DNA of 64,000 bases from positions 62,001-126,000 of the forward strand of contig JAGXGE010000011.1 in NCBI GenBank assembly GCA_024637015.1, given 5' to 3'. The notes under the pieces are model-generated. The model had not been told where the DNA came from. It searched no databases and worked only from the letters and a program-made list of their open reading frames with translations. Position 1 is the first letter of the stretch; each line of letters opens with the position of its first letter. Below are positions 52,426-61,680 of the stretch, one piece after another. A program made the translations under genes and the position numbers. This stretch comes from Aequorivita sp. GTDB taxonomy: Bacteria > Bacteroidota > Bacteroidia > Flavobacteriales > Flavobacteriaceae.

Positions 52426-53140
52426 TTTTCAAATTTTTGTTTAAAAGTTCGAAATCTTTTTGGGCGTTCTCAAAACCTGCTTTGTTTAATGCATATTCTC
52501 CGTACCAAATATTGTCGTATAAATAGGATATCTTTTTGAAGTTTTCCTTAAAAGTGACACTTTCAATTTCTCGGTAATAATCGCTGTTAGTTTTTTCAAA
52601 ATGCCAATCGATGATATTTTTCAGCGAAAGCAATTTCAAAGATTTTAAATACATATACCGAATTGCCAACCGGTAATTTTCTTCCTTTAAAGCATTTTTT
52701 ATGTAGCTGTCCAAATCTACATTTTCAATATGTTCCTCTTGGATATTGAGTGGCGCGACCATCTTACTTTTTTTACTGAAAAATGACGAAGCATTATCGC
52801 CCACGAGAAGTTTCACCAGAATATAAAGTGCAAAAACAATGAGCAATCCGTAAATGATGAATTTTATAATTTGATACATTTCAGGGGAAAGATGGACGCC
52901 GAAAATTTCTCCAAGTTTGTAGAAGAACCAATTAATGGCGCGACCCAAAAAGTTTTCCGCCTCGCCTTCCACAGAATCGTAATCAAAGTCATTGCCAGAA
53001 TATTTTTCGGATAAATTTTCAGAAAAATGTTTTGGAATAATCTTGCTACTGTCAATGGTAACGGTCAGACTGTCCGTTCCCGATGCGGTGGCGGCTAGGG
53101 TATTCAAAAGGAAAAACAATATGAAGAGAAATCTATTCAC
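52415..53140 (-). CDS. DUF4129-type membrane protein of the MoxR cluster
   Basis: The GTG at 53140 begins (M/V)NRFLFILFFLLNTLAATASG, a proper signal peptide; the longer ATG frame would overlap the preceding gene by 62 bp. The 241-residue product has a central helix (about residues 106-125) and the C-terminal DUF4129 pattern LRLAIRYMYLKSLKLL...NSDYYREI. Overlap with the preceding stop is 8 bp. Confidence 0.8.
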   Translation of the reverse strand: MNRFLFILFFLLNTLAATASGTDSLTVTIDSSKIIPKHFSENLSEKYSGNDFDYDSVEGEAENFLGRAINWFFYKLGEIFGVHLSPEMYQIIKFIIYGLLIVFALYILVKLLVGDNASSFFSKKSKMVAPLNIQEEHIENVDLDSYIKNALKEENYRLAIRYMYLKSLKLLSLKNIIDWHFEKTNSDYYREIESVTFKENFKKISYLYDNIWYGEYALNKAGFENAQKDFELLNKNLKNAG

Positions 53141-54059
53141 CCGCGCCAATGTTATCAATACGTTCGCGAGTGGCTTCGTTATAAGTCTCTTCATGAAGGG
53201 AATAATACAGAATGCCGTTCACAAATTGTGAAAGCGATTGGTTAATAGTATAAAGAATTAAAACTAGCGAAATGGCAAGCGTCCAAACAATATTAGCCAT
53301 TGGTGAATTGGCAAGATCCACACCCGTATCCAAAGAATGGAAGGCGTAAATACCTACTAAAATTCCCGGAATCATTAAAACTACCATCATCAAAATTCCG
53401 AGAAGCAATCCAATAACGAGGTTTGAAAGCACACTTTTCCAAAAGAATTTTTTCATTAGTTTCCAACCTTCACCGAAAGCGTCGGTTACTTCTTTGTTAT
53501 CATTTATCATAGCCATAAAAGAAAGACCCATCCAACTCATGAAGGCTAAGATCATTATATAGTACGCAATGCTGCCCAAAAGTGGAATAAACGAGATAAT
53601 TGCGCCAACCACCATTAGTACGATATACATAAACACCGCTAAAATGACGAAGAGAATTATTTTTCCAAGGTTTTGCTTTACCGTTTCCCAGACCTTTCTT
53701 TTTTCTACAGCTGCACCTTTGTTTTGTTCATATTGAATCATATAAACTGCTGCTAGACTATAATTTAGTAATGCTGTGATAAGGAATAGAATTACAAAAC
53801 CCACGGCTCCGGCAATAAAAAAAGCTATGTAATTAGATGGATCATTGTCAATTCCAAAGCCCGATTGTGCTGAGAATACACCCACAAAACCAGTAACCAA
53901 AAGATAACTCACCCCCAAAAAACCTAGAATAAAAATTCCGTTGTAACTGATGAAAATATTTAAAAATGGCTTGAAATTCTGTTTAAAAAACTCAAAGTAG
54001 GTTGTGATCATTTCGCCTACGTCGCGTTGCTGTTTAAGCGGTATATATTTGTGTTGCAT
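53133..54059 (-). CDS. polytopic membrane protein of the MoxR cluster
   Basis: The 308-residue protein has about six helices and resembles the membrane domain seen in glycerophosphodiester-phosphodiesterase-associated proteins. ATG 54059 (MQHKYIPLKQQRDVGEM) is chosen within an overlap of the SpoIIM-like gene. Function unknown. Confidence 0.82.
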   Translation of the reverse strand: MQHKYIPLKQQRDVGEMITTYFEFFKQNFKPFLNIFISYNGIFILGFLGVSYLLVTGFVGVFSAQSGFGIDNDPSNYIAFFIAGAVGFVILFLITALLNYSLAAVYMIQYEQNKGAAVEKRKVWETVKQNLGKIILFVILAVFMYIVLMVVGAIISFIPLLGSIAYYIMILAFMSWMGLSFMAMINDNKEVTDAFGEGWKLMKKFFWKSVLSNLVIGLLLGILMMVVLMIPGILVGIYAFHSLDTGVDLANSPMANIVWTLAISLVLILYTINQSLSQFVNGILYYSLHEETYNEATRERIDNIGAGE

Positions 54060-55008
54060 GCTTTTTGTTGAGGATGATTGGATAAATAACGTAATAATAA
54101 ATAACAAGCGCCAAGGAACTAAAAATAATGGTCATTGCCAACCAAACTGGCATATTGCTGTAGCGGGTTATAAACCCTTCAATAAAACCCGCAATAATGA
54201 AAAAAGGAATTGTGCTCACCACAATTTTGAGGCCGTCCTTTGCGCCTTTCAGAAATGAAACTTTCCGTGAATATGTTTTGGGGAAAAGAATACTATTGCC
54301 CATCACCATTCCCGCGCAGCCAGCAATAATGATAACCGAAATTTCAATGGTCCCGTGAAGCCAAATGCTTTTTGAAGCTTCAAAAAGTAAATCGCGGTTG
54401 AAAAAAAAAGTGAAAAATGCTCCGAGCATCACGCCATTGCTGAACAGTAAATAAGCCGTTCCCAAAGAAGTAATCACCCCGAAAGCGTATGCTAGAAATG
54501 CCACGCGAATGTTGTTGATTGTTATTCCCAAAAATGTACCAATTTCACTGCCGCTTTTGTAAATGGCGGTTGGGTCGCCTTTGTCAATGTTGTTCAACGT
54601 TTCGTTTACGTAATTATCACCCAAAATTAACCGAACGAAGGAATCATCGTTATATGCGGAAATTGCACCAATAGCGGTCGCAATGGCAAATATTAAAAAC
54701 GAAAACAGAAGCATACGTTGATGCTGTCTAAAAAATAGCGGAAACTCATATTTCCAAAAACCTACAATGCGGTTTTTGGATTCTTTTTTATTTTTATAAA
54801 TCTTTTGATGGGCCTGCGAAGCCAAAGAATTAAGATACTGAAGTGCTTTGCTGTCAGGATAATAGGTTTGTGCATAGGCGAGGTCATTGGTAAGTTGGAT
54901 GTAATGGTCGGCAAGCTGATCTGGACTTATTTTTGAATTAAGTGTAATTGCCTCTTCAAAAGCAATCCATTTTTCCTTATTTTGCTTGACGAATGACGCT
55001 TCGCGCAT
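54034..55008 (-). CDS. SpoIIM-family (stage II sporulation protein M-like) membrane protein
   Basis: The 324-residue protein has an N-terminal helical soluble part and a SpoIIM-type membrane domain (FLGITINNIRVAFLAYAFGV, WLHGTIEISVIIIAGCAGMVMG). It is the first gene of the minus-strand MoxR cluster and diverges from RDD, a gene order common in bacteria. Not linked to sporulation here. Confidence 0.9.
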   Translation of the reverse strand: MREASFVKQNKEKWIAFEEAITLNSKISPDQLADHYIQLTNDLAYAQTYYPDSKALQYLNSLASQAHQKIYKNKKESKNRIVGFWKYEFPLFFRQHQRMLLFSFLIFAIATAIGAISAYNDDSFVRLILGDNYVNETLNNIDKGDPTAIYKSGSEIGTFLGITINNIRVAFLAYAFGVITSLGTAYLLFSNGVMLGAFFTFFFNRDLLFEASKSIWLHGTIEISVIIIAGCAGMVMGNSILFPKTYSRKVSFLKGAKDGLKIVVSTIPFFIIAGFIEGFITRYSNMPVWLAMTIIFSSLALVIYYYVIYPIILNKKHATQIYTA

Positions 55009-55047
55009 ATCCTGAAATTTTCGATAAATATAACCACTTGCTTTTAC

Positions 55048-55773
55048 ATGGCAAACTTAGAAATCAATACAACCCAAAACGTAAACCTGGACTATAAAAT
55101 AGTTAGTGTGGGCGAACGCATTCTAGCTTTTTTAATAGACCTCTTCCTCTTTTTTATATATTTCTATATTGTGGAATTAGCAACTGAAGCAATGAATATG
55201 GCATTTAGTGACCATTGGACCGTTTTTGGACTACAGCAATTGTTGCTTTTGCCTGTGATGTTTTATTCGCTTTATATGCACATACTTTTCAATGGAAGAA
55301 CGGTAGGGAAGATTGCGATGAAAACCCGAGTGGTGAAAGTAGACGGAAGCCCAGCACGCTGGAGCGATTATATGGTGTTGTGGATGCTACGTTTGGTGGA
55401 TATTTGGATATTTTTGGGTTCTATAGGTTTACTATCTATTATTTTTTCTGATAAAAGACAACGCGTTGGTGATCATGCAGCGGGGACAGTTGTAATAAGT
55501 ACTAAAAGCAAAGTAAAGATAAGTCATACAATTTTAGAAGAAATTGCGGAAGATTACCAACCCAAGTTCATGAACGTAACCAAGTTGACTGATAAAGACG
55601 CTCGGCTAATTAAGGAAACCTATCTAATCGCAATAAAATCGAACGACTTTAAAACGCTGAATATGCTTCGTAAGAAAGTGGAAACTGTTTTGGAAACCTC
55701 TTCAGATTTATATGACAAACAATATATAGATACCGTTTTGCGCGATTATAACCATTTTACACAAAACATGTGA
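55048..55773 (+). CDS. RDD-family membrane protein
   Basis: The 241-residue protein has the RDD domain (VSVGERILAFLIDLFLFFIYFY, NGRTVGKIAMKTRVV, SDKRQRVGDHAAGTVV) and a helical C-terminal extension. It is divergent from the SpoIIM gene and functionally linked to the MoxR cluster by context. Its 3' end overlaps the next gene. Confidence 0.92.
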   Translation: MANLEINTTQNVNLDYKIVSVGERILAFLIDLFLFFIYFYIVELATEAMNMAFSDHWTVFGLQQLLLLPVMFYSLYMHILFNGRTVGKIAMKTRVVKVDGSPARWSDYMVLWMLRLVDIWIFLGSIGLLSIIFSDKRQRVGDHAAGTVVISTKSKVKISHTILEEIAEDYQPKFMNVTKLTDKDARLIKETYLIAIKSNDFKTLNMLRKKVETVLETSSDLYDKQYIDTVLRDYNHFTQNM

Positions 55774-56390
55774 AGCTAATATTAGTAATAGATATTCTTG
55801 GAACCATCGCGTTCTCTATTTCGGGAGTGCTTACGGCACTCAACAAACGGCTGGATCCATTCGGGATTTTGATAATTGCGTTTGTTGCGGCCGTGGGTGG
55901 CGGAACTTTAAGAGATATTCTAATTGATGCTCCTGTATCTTGGATGCGCAACCTCACTTTTATATATGTTATTTTTGGTTCCACCATTTTTGCAGTCATT
56001 TTTAGAAAACGACTTGGTTATATTCGTCGATCACTATTTTTATTTGATACTATTGGAATTGCGCTCTATACTATTGTTGGTGTAGAGAAAGGGATTGCGG
56101 CTGGTTTTCACCCTACAATTTGCATTGCCCTAGGAACAATTACGGCCTGTTTTGGCGGTGTGCTTCGCGATATTCTTTGTAATGAAATCCCGATTATTTT
56201 CAGAAAAGAAATTTATGCCACAGCTTGTATTTTAGGAGCTTCCGCATATTTCTTATTGCATTATTCTCCAATTCCTGAAGATTTTATTGTTGTTATTTCG
56301 GGTTCTATTGTAATTATTGTACGGTTATTGGCGGTTTATTTTAAGCTTTCTTTGCCGAGTATTTATACGAAGAATGAAATGGAAAATTAA
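55770..56390 (+). CDS. TRIC/UPF0126-type membrane channel protein
   Basis: The 206-residue protein has two repeats of three helices with glycine-rich motifs (GTIAFSISGVLTALNKRLDPFG, VGGGTLRDIL and GTITACFGGVLRDILCNEIP), the UPF0126/prokaryotic TRIC family of monovalent cation channels. Start is GTG at 55770, overlapping the RDD stop (ATGTGA). Confidence 0.9.
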   Translation: MKLILVIDILGTIAFSISGVLTALNKRLDPFGILIIAFVAAVGGGTLRDILIDAPVSWMRNLTFIYVIFGSTIFAVIFRKRLGYIRRSLFLFDTIGIALYTIVGVEKGIAAGFHPTICIALGTITACFGGVLRDILCNEIPIIFRKEIYATACILGASAYFLLHYSPIPEDFIVVISGSIVIIVRLLAVYFKLSLPSIYTKNEMEN

Positions 56391-56391
56391 T

Positions 56392-57132
56392 TTATTCCAA
56401 AACTTTCACAGTAATATAAATATTATTCAAAGGCCAATCGCCGTCATCTGCTTTCACTTTTGAAATTTCCTCCACCACGTCCATTCCTTTGGTTACTTTC
56501 CCGAAGATGGTGTATTTTCCGTTTAAGTGTGTTGTTGAGGATTTTGGGCCGAGGAAGATGAAAAACTCATATGGCGCAGTTCTGTTATCAGGGTTTTCAC
56601 GATACTCTTTTGCACCGGAAACCGTTCCATATTCGTGAACTCGACCGGGAATAATTTCTGCGGGAAGCAAATACTCTTTTCCCAAAGCGGCGCGTTTTTT
56701 TTGGGTTGAAACCAAATCGCTATTTCCAGCTTGAATTATAAAATTTGGAACCACTCGATGGAAAAAAGTTTCATCAAAATAATGTTGCTTCACCAAATAA
56801 ATAAAATTTGCTCGGTGTAAAGGTGTGTCTCTATATAATTCAATTTCAATATCGCCAAAACGGGTATTTATCAAAACCTTGGTTTCAGGATTTTTTTTTC
56901 CGTATTCAGTTAAAAAAGAGACTACATTTTCAATGGTAATTTCGGGGTAATTGGTTGAGTCTTTCTTTTCGGTTTCAACTTCAGCTTCTTTTTTGATTTC
57001 GGTTTTGGTTTCTCCTGAAGTTTTGGGATCAGTTTCGTCCCGATAGCTATCGGGATTGGAAGCCTTTTTATTATCTTCACAGCTTCCTAAGAACAGAACA
57101 ATTCCAAAGAAATAAATAAACAACTTTCTCAT
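56392..57132 (-). CDS. cyclophilin-type peptidyl-prolyl isomerase lipoprotein
   Basis: The 246-residue lipoprotein (lipobox LGSC, Cys18) has an acidic, Lys-rich linker to about residue 80 and a cyclophilin domain (HRANFIYLVKQHYFDETFFHRVVPNFIIQAGN, NGKYTIFGKVTKGMDVVE). It assists folding in the periplasm. ATG 57132 is used; it lies 2 bp from the start of the divergent Nudix gene. Confidence 0.92.
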   Translation of the reverse strand: MRKLFIYFFGIVLFLGSCEDNKKASNPDSYRDETDPKTSGETKTEIKKEAEVETEKKDSTNYPEITIENVVSFLTEYGKKNPETKVLINTRFGDIEIELYRDTPLHRANFIYLVKQHYFDETFFHRVVPNFIIQAGNSDLVSTQKKRAALGKEYLLPAEIIPGRVHEYGTVSGAKEYRENPDNRTAPYEFFIFLGPKSSTTHLNGKYTIFGKVTKGMDVVEEISKVKADDGDWPLNNIYITVKVLE

Positions 57133-57134
57133 AA

Positions 57135-57776
57135 ATGGATTTTCGCGATTTTGAAAAACGGATTGTAAAAGTAACAAAAATGGAACTTCCAGGCGAAGCA
57201 GTTCAATTTAAAATGGCGCCAATTGAACGTTTGCAGGAATTAAAAAGAATAGCCAGAGAAAAAGATACTGCAAAGCGGGCCGGTGTAATGTCGCTTTTTT
57301 ATCCTTCGGAAAATTTTGAAACCAAACTGATTTTGATTCTTCGGAAAACATATAAGGGCGTTCATTCTGCACAAGTTGGTTTTCCTGGCGGAAAGTTGGA
57401 AATAGAAGATGATTCAATTCAAGATGCTGCTCTTCGGGAAACGGAAGAAGAGGTTGGTGTTTCGCGTGAAACCATTTCAGTATTAAAAAAGCTTACAGAA
57501 GTTTATATTCCGCCGAGTAATTTTTTTGTACAACCATTCTTAGGAATAACCACGGAAGCACCAAAATTTGTTCCCCAGGAAGAAGAAGTGGAAGCACTAA
57601 TAGAAGTTGCGTTGCAGGATTTTATGAATGATGCAAATATTATTAGTCAAACGCTTTCCACATCATACGCTACCAGTATTGAAGTCCCCGCCTTTAAGCT
57701 GAACGGCCACATAGTTTGGGGTGCTACAGCAATGATGCTCAACGAAGTGCGCGAATTGCTGAAAATGGTACTGTAA
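57135..57776 (+). CDS. Nudix hydrolase, CoA pyrophosphatase type
   Basis: The 213-residue protein has the UPF0035 signature VHSAQVGFPGGKLE before the Nudix box (AALRETEEEVGV), typical of enzymes cleaving CoA or acyl-CoA to phosphopantetheine and 3',5'-ADP. Promoter elements must lie inside the divergent gene's coding region. Confidence 0.9.
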   Translation: MDFRDFEKRIVKVTKMELPGEAVQFKMAPIERLQELKRIAREKDTAKRAGVMSLFYPSENFETKLILILRKTYKGVHSAQVGFPGGKLEIEDDSIQDAALRETEEEVGVSRETISVLKKLTEVYIPPSNFFVQPFLGITTEAPKFVPQEEEVEALIEVALQDFMNDANIISQTLSTSYATSIEVPAFKLNGHIVWGATAMMLNEVRELLKMVL

Positions 57777-57854
57777 TGGCTTATTTTAGTATATTTGTCA
57801 AGAATGAATAATGATCAATGAAACCACTCTTGCCTAAAGCAATTGGTTACTGCA

Positions 57855-57882
57855 ACTGAATACTGACCACTGAATACTGACC
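57855..57882. repeat. two tandem copies of ACTGAATACTGACC
   Basis: The 14-bp unit is perfectly repeated at 57855-57868 and 57869-57882, followed by a partial third (ACTA), 7 bp before the plsC-like start. Function unknown. Confidence 0.9.
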
Positions 57883-57889
57883 ACTAAAA

Positions 57890-58693
57890 ATGAGTCTCTT
57901 CAAAAAAAACCCATTCGGGCATGTACTTTTTTTAAAACTCTGGTTAATCCGGATTGCGGGTCTTATGACTCACAGACGTTTTAAGGGTTTTAACGATCTG
58001 CAAATTCACGGCAGTGAGATTTTAAAAAACCTTCCCGAAAAAAATGTGCTCTTCGTGAGCAACCACCAAACTTATTTTGCCGATGTTGCTGCAATGCTCC
58101 ACGTCTTTAACGCAAGTTTAAGCGGAAGGGACGACAGTATAAAAAATGTTGGTTATTTATGGCGTCCTAAGCTTAATATTTATTTTGTTGCGGCCAAGGA
58201 AACTATGAAAGCGGGTTTGCTTCCTAAAATTCTTGCTTATGCAGGCTCTGTAAGCATCGAGCGTACTTGGCGCGAAAAAGGTAAGGAAGTGAACAAGCAA
58301 GTGAAAATGAGTGATGTTAGTAATATTACGAAAGCACTGAACGATGGTTGGGTAATTACTTTTCCACAGGGAACAACCAAACCTTGGAGACCCATTCGCA
58401 GAGGAACTGCACACATCATTAAAAAGAATAAACCCGTGGTTGTCCCCATTGTAATTGATGGTTTTAGAAGATCTTTTGATAAAAAGGGAATCCGTATTAA
58501 AAAGCGTGGTATTCTTCAATCTATGGAAATAAAGCCACCGCTGGATATTGATTATGAAAATGACACCATGGATGAAATTGTTGAAAAACTGGAATATGCA
58601 ATTGAGCAGCATCCTTCTTTTCTAAAAGTAATTCCCACTTCCGAAATTCAAAGTGAGGAAGAGCTCAACAAAGAGCGACAGTGGCGCTATTAA
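57890..58693 (+). CDS. 1-acyl-sn-glycerol-3-phosphate acyltransferase (PlsC-type)
   Basis: The 267-residue protein has the acyltransferase motif SNHQTYFAD (HxxxxD) and FPQGTTKP (EGTR-equivalent block) and an N-terminal hydrophobic segment. It likely acylates lysophosphatidate or a lysolipid at the inner membrane. Confidence 0.88.
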   Translation: MSLFKKNPFGHVLFLKLWLIRIAGLMTHRRFKGFNDLQIHGSEILKNLPEKNVLFVSNHQTYFADVAAMLHVFNASLSGRDDSIKNVGYLWRPKLNIYFVAAKETMKAGLLPKILAYAGSVSIERTWREKGKEVNKQVKMSDVSNITKALNDGWVITFPQGTTKPWRPIRRGTAHIIKKNKPVVVPIVIDGFRRSFDKKGIRIKKRGILQSMEIKPPLDIDYENDTMDEIVEKLEYAIEQHPSFLKVIPTSEIQSEEELNKERQWRY

Positions 58694-58776
58694 AAAAGTG
58701 TTCAGTATTCATTAACATTTGGTAGTCATGCAACACACAAAAAACTGAATGCCACCACTGCAAATAGCTACTTTCT

Positions 58777-59421
58777 TCAGAATTCTATTTTCTCCAACTC
58801 TTTATAGTTTTTGTGAAGTCTTCTCAATAAAATTCCATAAACAAGTCTGTAAAAGAGCAGGACGAAACCAATCATCACAATTCCAAAGAGGATTTGAATG
58901 GAAAAAAACATTTTCATAAACCTTTCCTGGGAAATATTTGCGATGCCGTAGTCTTCTGTCATAAACCTAAAGACAATATCCTGGTTTAAATAGTAGTAAA
59001 TATTAATGCCTACTATAAGTAAAACTGAAGTAGTTACATTATAAATCACAAAATATTTTACTGTTTTTCGCGTGCGCAAAATGTTCCCCATCAGTTCTTT
59101 CACGGAATCTGTTGTTGAAATTTTCCGATAATTTCTGTAAAAAAGAAATATGAAAAAACCAAAAACTAAATAGTTTACTACATTAATGGCTACCAAAATA
59201 TTGTGCAAACCAATGTCATCACTAAATTTGGTACTCGATTCTGGCACTAAGAGTGCAAGCAATGTCCAAAAAACAATTTCTGCAATACTGATGTAGAATA
59301 TCCACTTCACGATGGATGAGGATTTCTTCAGCAGCATTTTATAAATATCGCCAAAGCTTAACTTGGGAAGCTCCTGTTCCCTGCTTTGCCATTGTTTTTT
59401 TAATAGTTCCAGTTCATCCAT
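58777..59421 (-). CDS. membrane protein downstream of ECF sigma factor
   Basis: The 214-residue protein begins MDELELLKKQWQSREQELPKL and has four helices. It starts 6 bp after the sigma gene and is probably its membrane regulator (anti-sigma-like), though it lacks a recognisable zinc anti-sigma motif. Confidence 0.72.
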   Translation of the reverse strand: MDELELLKKQWQSREQELPKLSFGDIYKMLLKKSSSIVKWIFYISIAEIVFWTLLALLVPESSTKFSDDIGLHNILVAINVVNYLVFGFFIFLFYRNYRKISTTDSVKELMGNILRTRKTVKYFVIYNVTTSVLLIVGINIYYYLNQDIVFRFMTEDYGIANISQERFMKMFFSIQILFGIVMIGFVLLFYRLVYGILLRRLHKNYKELEKIEF

Positions 59422-59427
59422 AGTGGG

Positions 59428-59922
59428 TTACGGATTTAAAATAGTTCGTAATTTTTCCTTTATTCTATTCATTTTTACTCGCGCATTTACTTCGGTAATA
59501 CCCAATGTGTCAGATATTTCCCTGTAATTTTTGTCTTCCAAATAGAGAAAAACTAAGGCTTTGTCAATATCGTTCAAATCTTTTACTGCACTGTACATTA
59601 ATTTCAACTGTTGCTCGGCTGTATCGTCATAAGGTTCTGAAGAAATTTTAAAACTAACTCCTTCAAAATCCTGCGTTTTTATACTGCGTTTTGATTTTCG
59701 GTAAAGCGTTATTGCAGTATTCAGAGCCACTCGGTACATCCATGTGCTAAACTTGGAGTCGCCCCGAAACTTGGGATACGCTCGCCAAAGCTGTATGGTT
59801 ATTTCCTGAAACAGATCGTTGTGAGCGTCACTGTCATTGGTGTATAACCTACAGATTTTATGTACAATGTTTTGGTTCTCCTCAAGTTGGGCAACAAAAC
59901 TATGTTCCAGTTCTTTGTTCAA
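59428..59922 (-). CDS. ECF-type RNA polymerase sigma factor
   Basis: The 164-residue protein has sigma region 2 (DLFQEITIQLWRAYPKFRGDSKFSTWMYRVALNTAI) and region 4 (DKALVFLYLEDKNYREISDTLGITEVNARVKMNRIKEKL). It is a stress-type sigma factor with the following membrane protein as presumed partner. Confidence 0.93.
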   Translation of the reverse strand: MNKELEHSFVAQLEENQNIVHKICRLYTNDSDAHNDLFQEITIQLWRAYPKFRGDSKFSTWMYRVALNTAITLYRKSKRSIKTQDFEGVSFKISSEPYDDTAEQQLKLMYSAVKDLNDIDKALVFLYLEDKNYREISDTLGITEVNARVKMNRIKEKLRTILNP

Positions 59923-60034
59923 TGGTTCTTTGTTGGCTATTTAATTAGTGTTCTTTGGAATTGCTTTGTTACAAAAATCTTAAAAAATAAGATAACTCGA
60001 TGAACAAATTGTATTTTTATACTTTATAAAAAAA

Positions 60035-61306
60035 ATGAATATACCTGAAAACAATGTACCGCGAATTGTTGTAATAGGCGGCGGATTTGCTGGTATCTCC
60101 TTCATAAAAAAGCTTCAAAAAGAAAAAGTACAAGTCGTCCTTTTCGATAGGCATAATTACCACACTTTTCAGCCATTGTTATATCAGGTTTCTACTGCTG
60201 GTTTGGAGCCAGATTCTATTGCATATCCACTTCGGAAAATTTTCAGAAAGAATATGGATTTTCACTTTAGAATGGCTGAAGTTGAAAATATAAATCCTGA
60301 TAACAATACAATTTCAACATCCATAGGAAGTTTGAAATATGATTATTTGATAATCGCTACGGGTACAAAAACCAATTTCTTCGGAAACAAAAGCATTGCC
60401 GAGAATAGTATGCCAATGAAAACAGTGCCACAGGCACTGAACATACGAAGTTTGATGCTTCAAAATATTGAAAAGGCCGATATCACTAGCGATGAAGAGG
60501 AAAGAAAGCGATTGCTCAATTTTGTTATTGCAGGTGCTGGGCCTACAGGAGTGGAGCTAGCCGGAGCTTTGGCAGAATTTAGAAAAGGAATTCTTGAAAA
60601 TGATTATCCCGAGCTCGAAGAAGAAGAAATGAGCGTCCACCTAATTGAAGGTTTGGATAGGGTTTTGCCGCCAATGAGTGAAACGGTTTCTAAAAAAGCC
60701 CAAAAATTTCTGGAGAACCTTGGTGTACAGGTGCATCTTGAAACATTTATAAGCGATTATGACGGAAAAACAGTTAGCACCAAAGACGGTAAAAAGTTTG
60801 AAACTGCTACTTTTATATGGGCAGCCGGAGTTACTGGTGCACCTATAAAAGGAATAAGTGGCGAAGCATTGGTGGAAAAGGCTAACCGTTATAGAGTTGA
60901 TGAATTCAATAAAGTTAAGGGTTTTAAAAATATATATGCTTTGGGAGACATTGCTATCATGGAAACCAAGGAATATCCCAAAGGGCATCCCCAAGTGGCA
61001 CAACCAGCAATCCAGCAGGGAAAGCACCTAGGCAAAAATTTCAGAAAAATGTTAAAGGGCACCCCAATGGAACCTTTTAAATATTTTGATAAAGGTACTA
61101 TGGCCACTGTAGGTAGAAACAAAGCTGTTGTAGATATTGGCAATCTGCATTTTGGCGGTGCCATCGCTTGGTTTTTGTGGATGTTTGTTCACCTTTGGTT
61201 CTTGGTGGGGTTTAGGAACAGGGTCGTTACTTTTTTCAATTGGACGTATAGTTACATAAATTATGATCGCGCTGCCCGATTGATTATTCGCCCTTTTAAA
61301 AAATAG
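60035..61306 (+). CDS. ndh: type II NADH:quinone oxidoreductase
   Basis: The 423-residue flavoenzyme has the FAD site VVIGGGFAGISF, NADH-binding FVIAGAGPTGVELAGALAEF, YALGDIA and a C-terminal hydrophobic membrane-binding part. It passes electrons from NADH to quinone without proton pumping. Confidence 0.94.
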   Translation: MNIPENNVPRIVVIGGGFAGISFIKKLQKEKVQVVLFDRHNYHTFQPLLYQVSTAGLEPDSIAYPLRKIFRKNMDFHFRMAEVENINPDNNTISTSIGSLKYDYLIIATGTKTNFFGNKSIAENSMPMKTVPQALNIRSLMLQNIEKADITSDEEERKRLLNFVIAGAGPTGVELAGALAEFRKGILENDYPELEEEEMSVHLIEGLDRVLPPMSETVSKKAQKFLENLGVQVHLETFISDYDGKTVSTKDGKKFETATFIWAAGVTGAPIKGISGEALVEKANRYRVDEFNKVKGFKNIYALGDIAIMETKEYPKGHPQVAQPAIQQGKHLGKNFRKMLKGTPMEPFKYFDKGTMATVGRNKAVVDIGNLHFGGAIAWFLWMFVHLWFLVGFRNRVVTFFNWTYSYINYDRAARLIIRPFKK

Positions 61307-61636
61307 TTACTGCACTTTTACAGGAATAGGCCCTCCGTTTGAAACCCAGCCGCCCCCAATTTCATCCAGATTTACATCCAGCTCGTCCGTGGTTTCAATT
61401 TTTTTGATATTCACTTTTACCTCGTCGTAAGTATCTACACCTTTTAAATTTACGTTCAGTTTATCATAAGTGTTGATATCCACCAAACGAACATCCATCA
61501 CTTCGTTTACTGGTTTGGGTTCAGCCTTTTCAGAAGCATAGGCCGAAGGAAAAATTTCAAAATCCTTTATTACATTTATAGTTAAACAAATTGCAATAAT
61601 AGTCAGGATTGTTTTGGTATAATTGTCTGTTTTCAT
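61307..61636 (-). CDS. hypothetical protein with 13-residue repeats
   Basis: The 109-residue protein has one N-terminal hydrophobic segment (residues 9-22, or signal anchor) and, from V49, three 13-residue repeats with the theme V-x-[LI]-x2-[IV]-x-T-x-D-x-[LV] (VRLVDINTYDKLN, VNLKGVDTYDEVK, VNIKKIETTDELD). No family recognised. It converges on ndh. Confidence 0.7.
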   Translation of the reverse strand: MKTDNYTKTILTIIAICLTINVIKDFEIFPSAYASEKAEPKPVNEVMDVRLVDINTYDKLNVNLKGVDTYDEVKVNIKKIETTDELDVNLDEIGGGWVSNGGPIPVKVQ

Positions 61637-61680
61637 AATTAAGAAATTTTTAAATTTTAAATGCTGATTGCAAGTTATGT

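Noticed and set aside
57855-57882. Tandem 14-bp repeat as a regulatory site of the plsC-like gene
   Set aside because: Two direct copies without dyad symmetry and no supporting context; kept only as a repeat.
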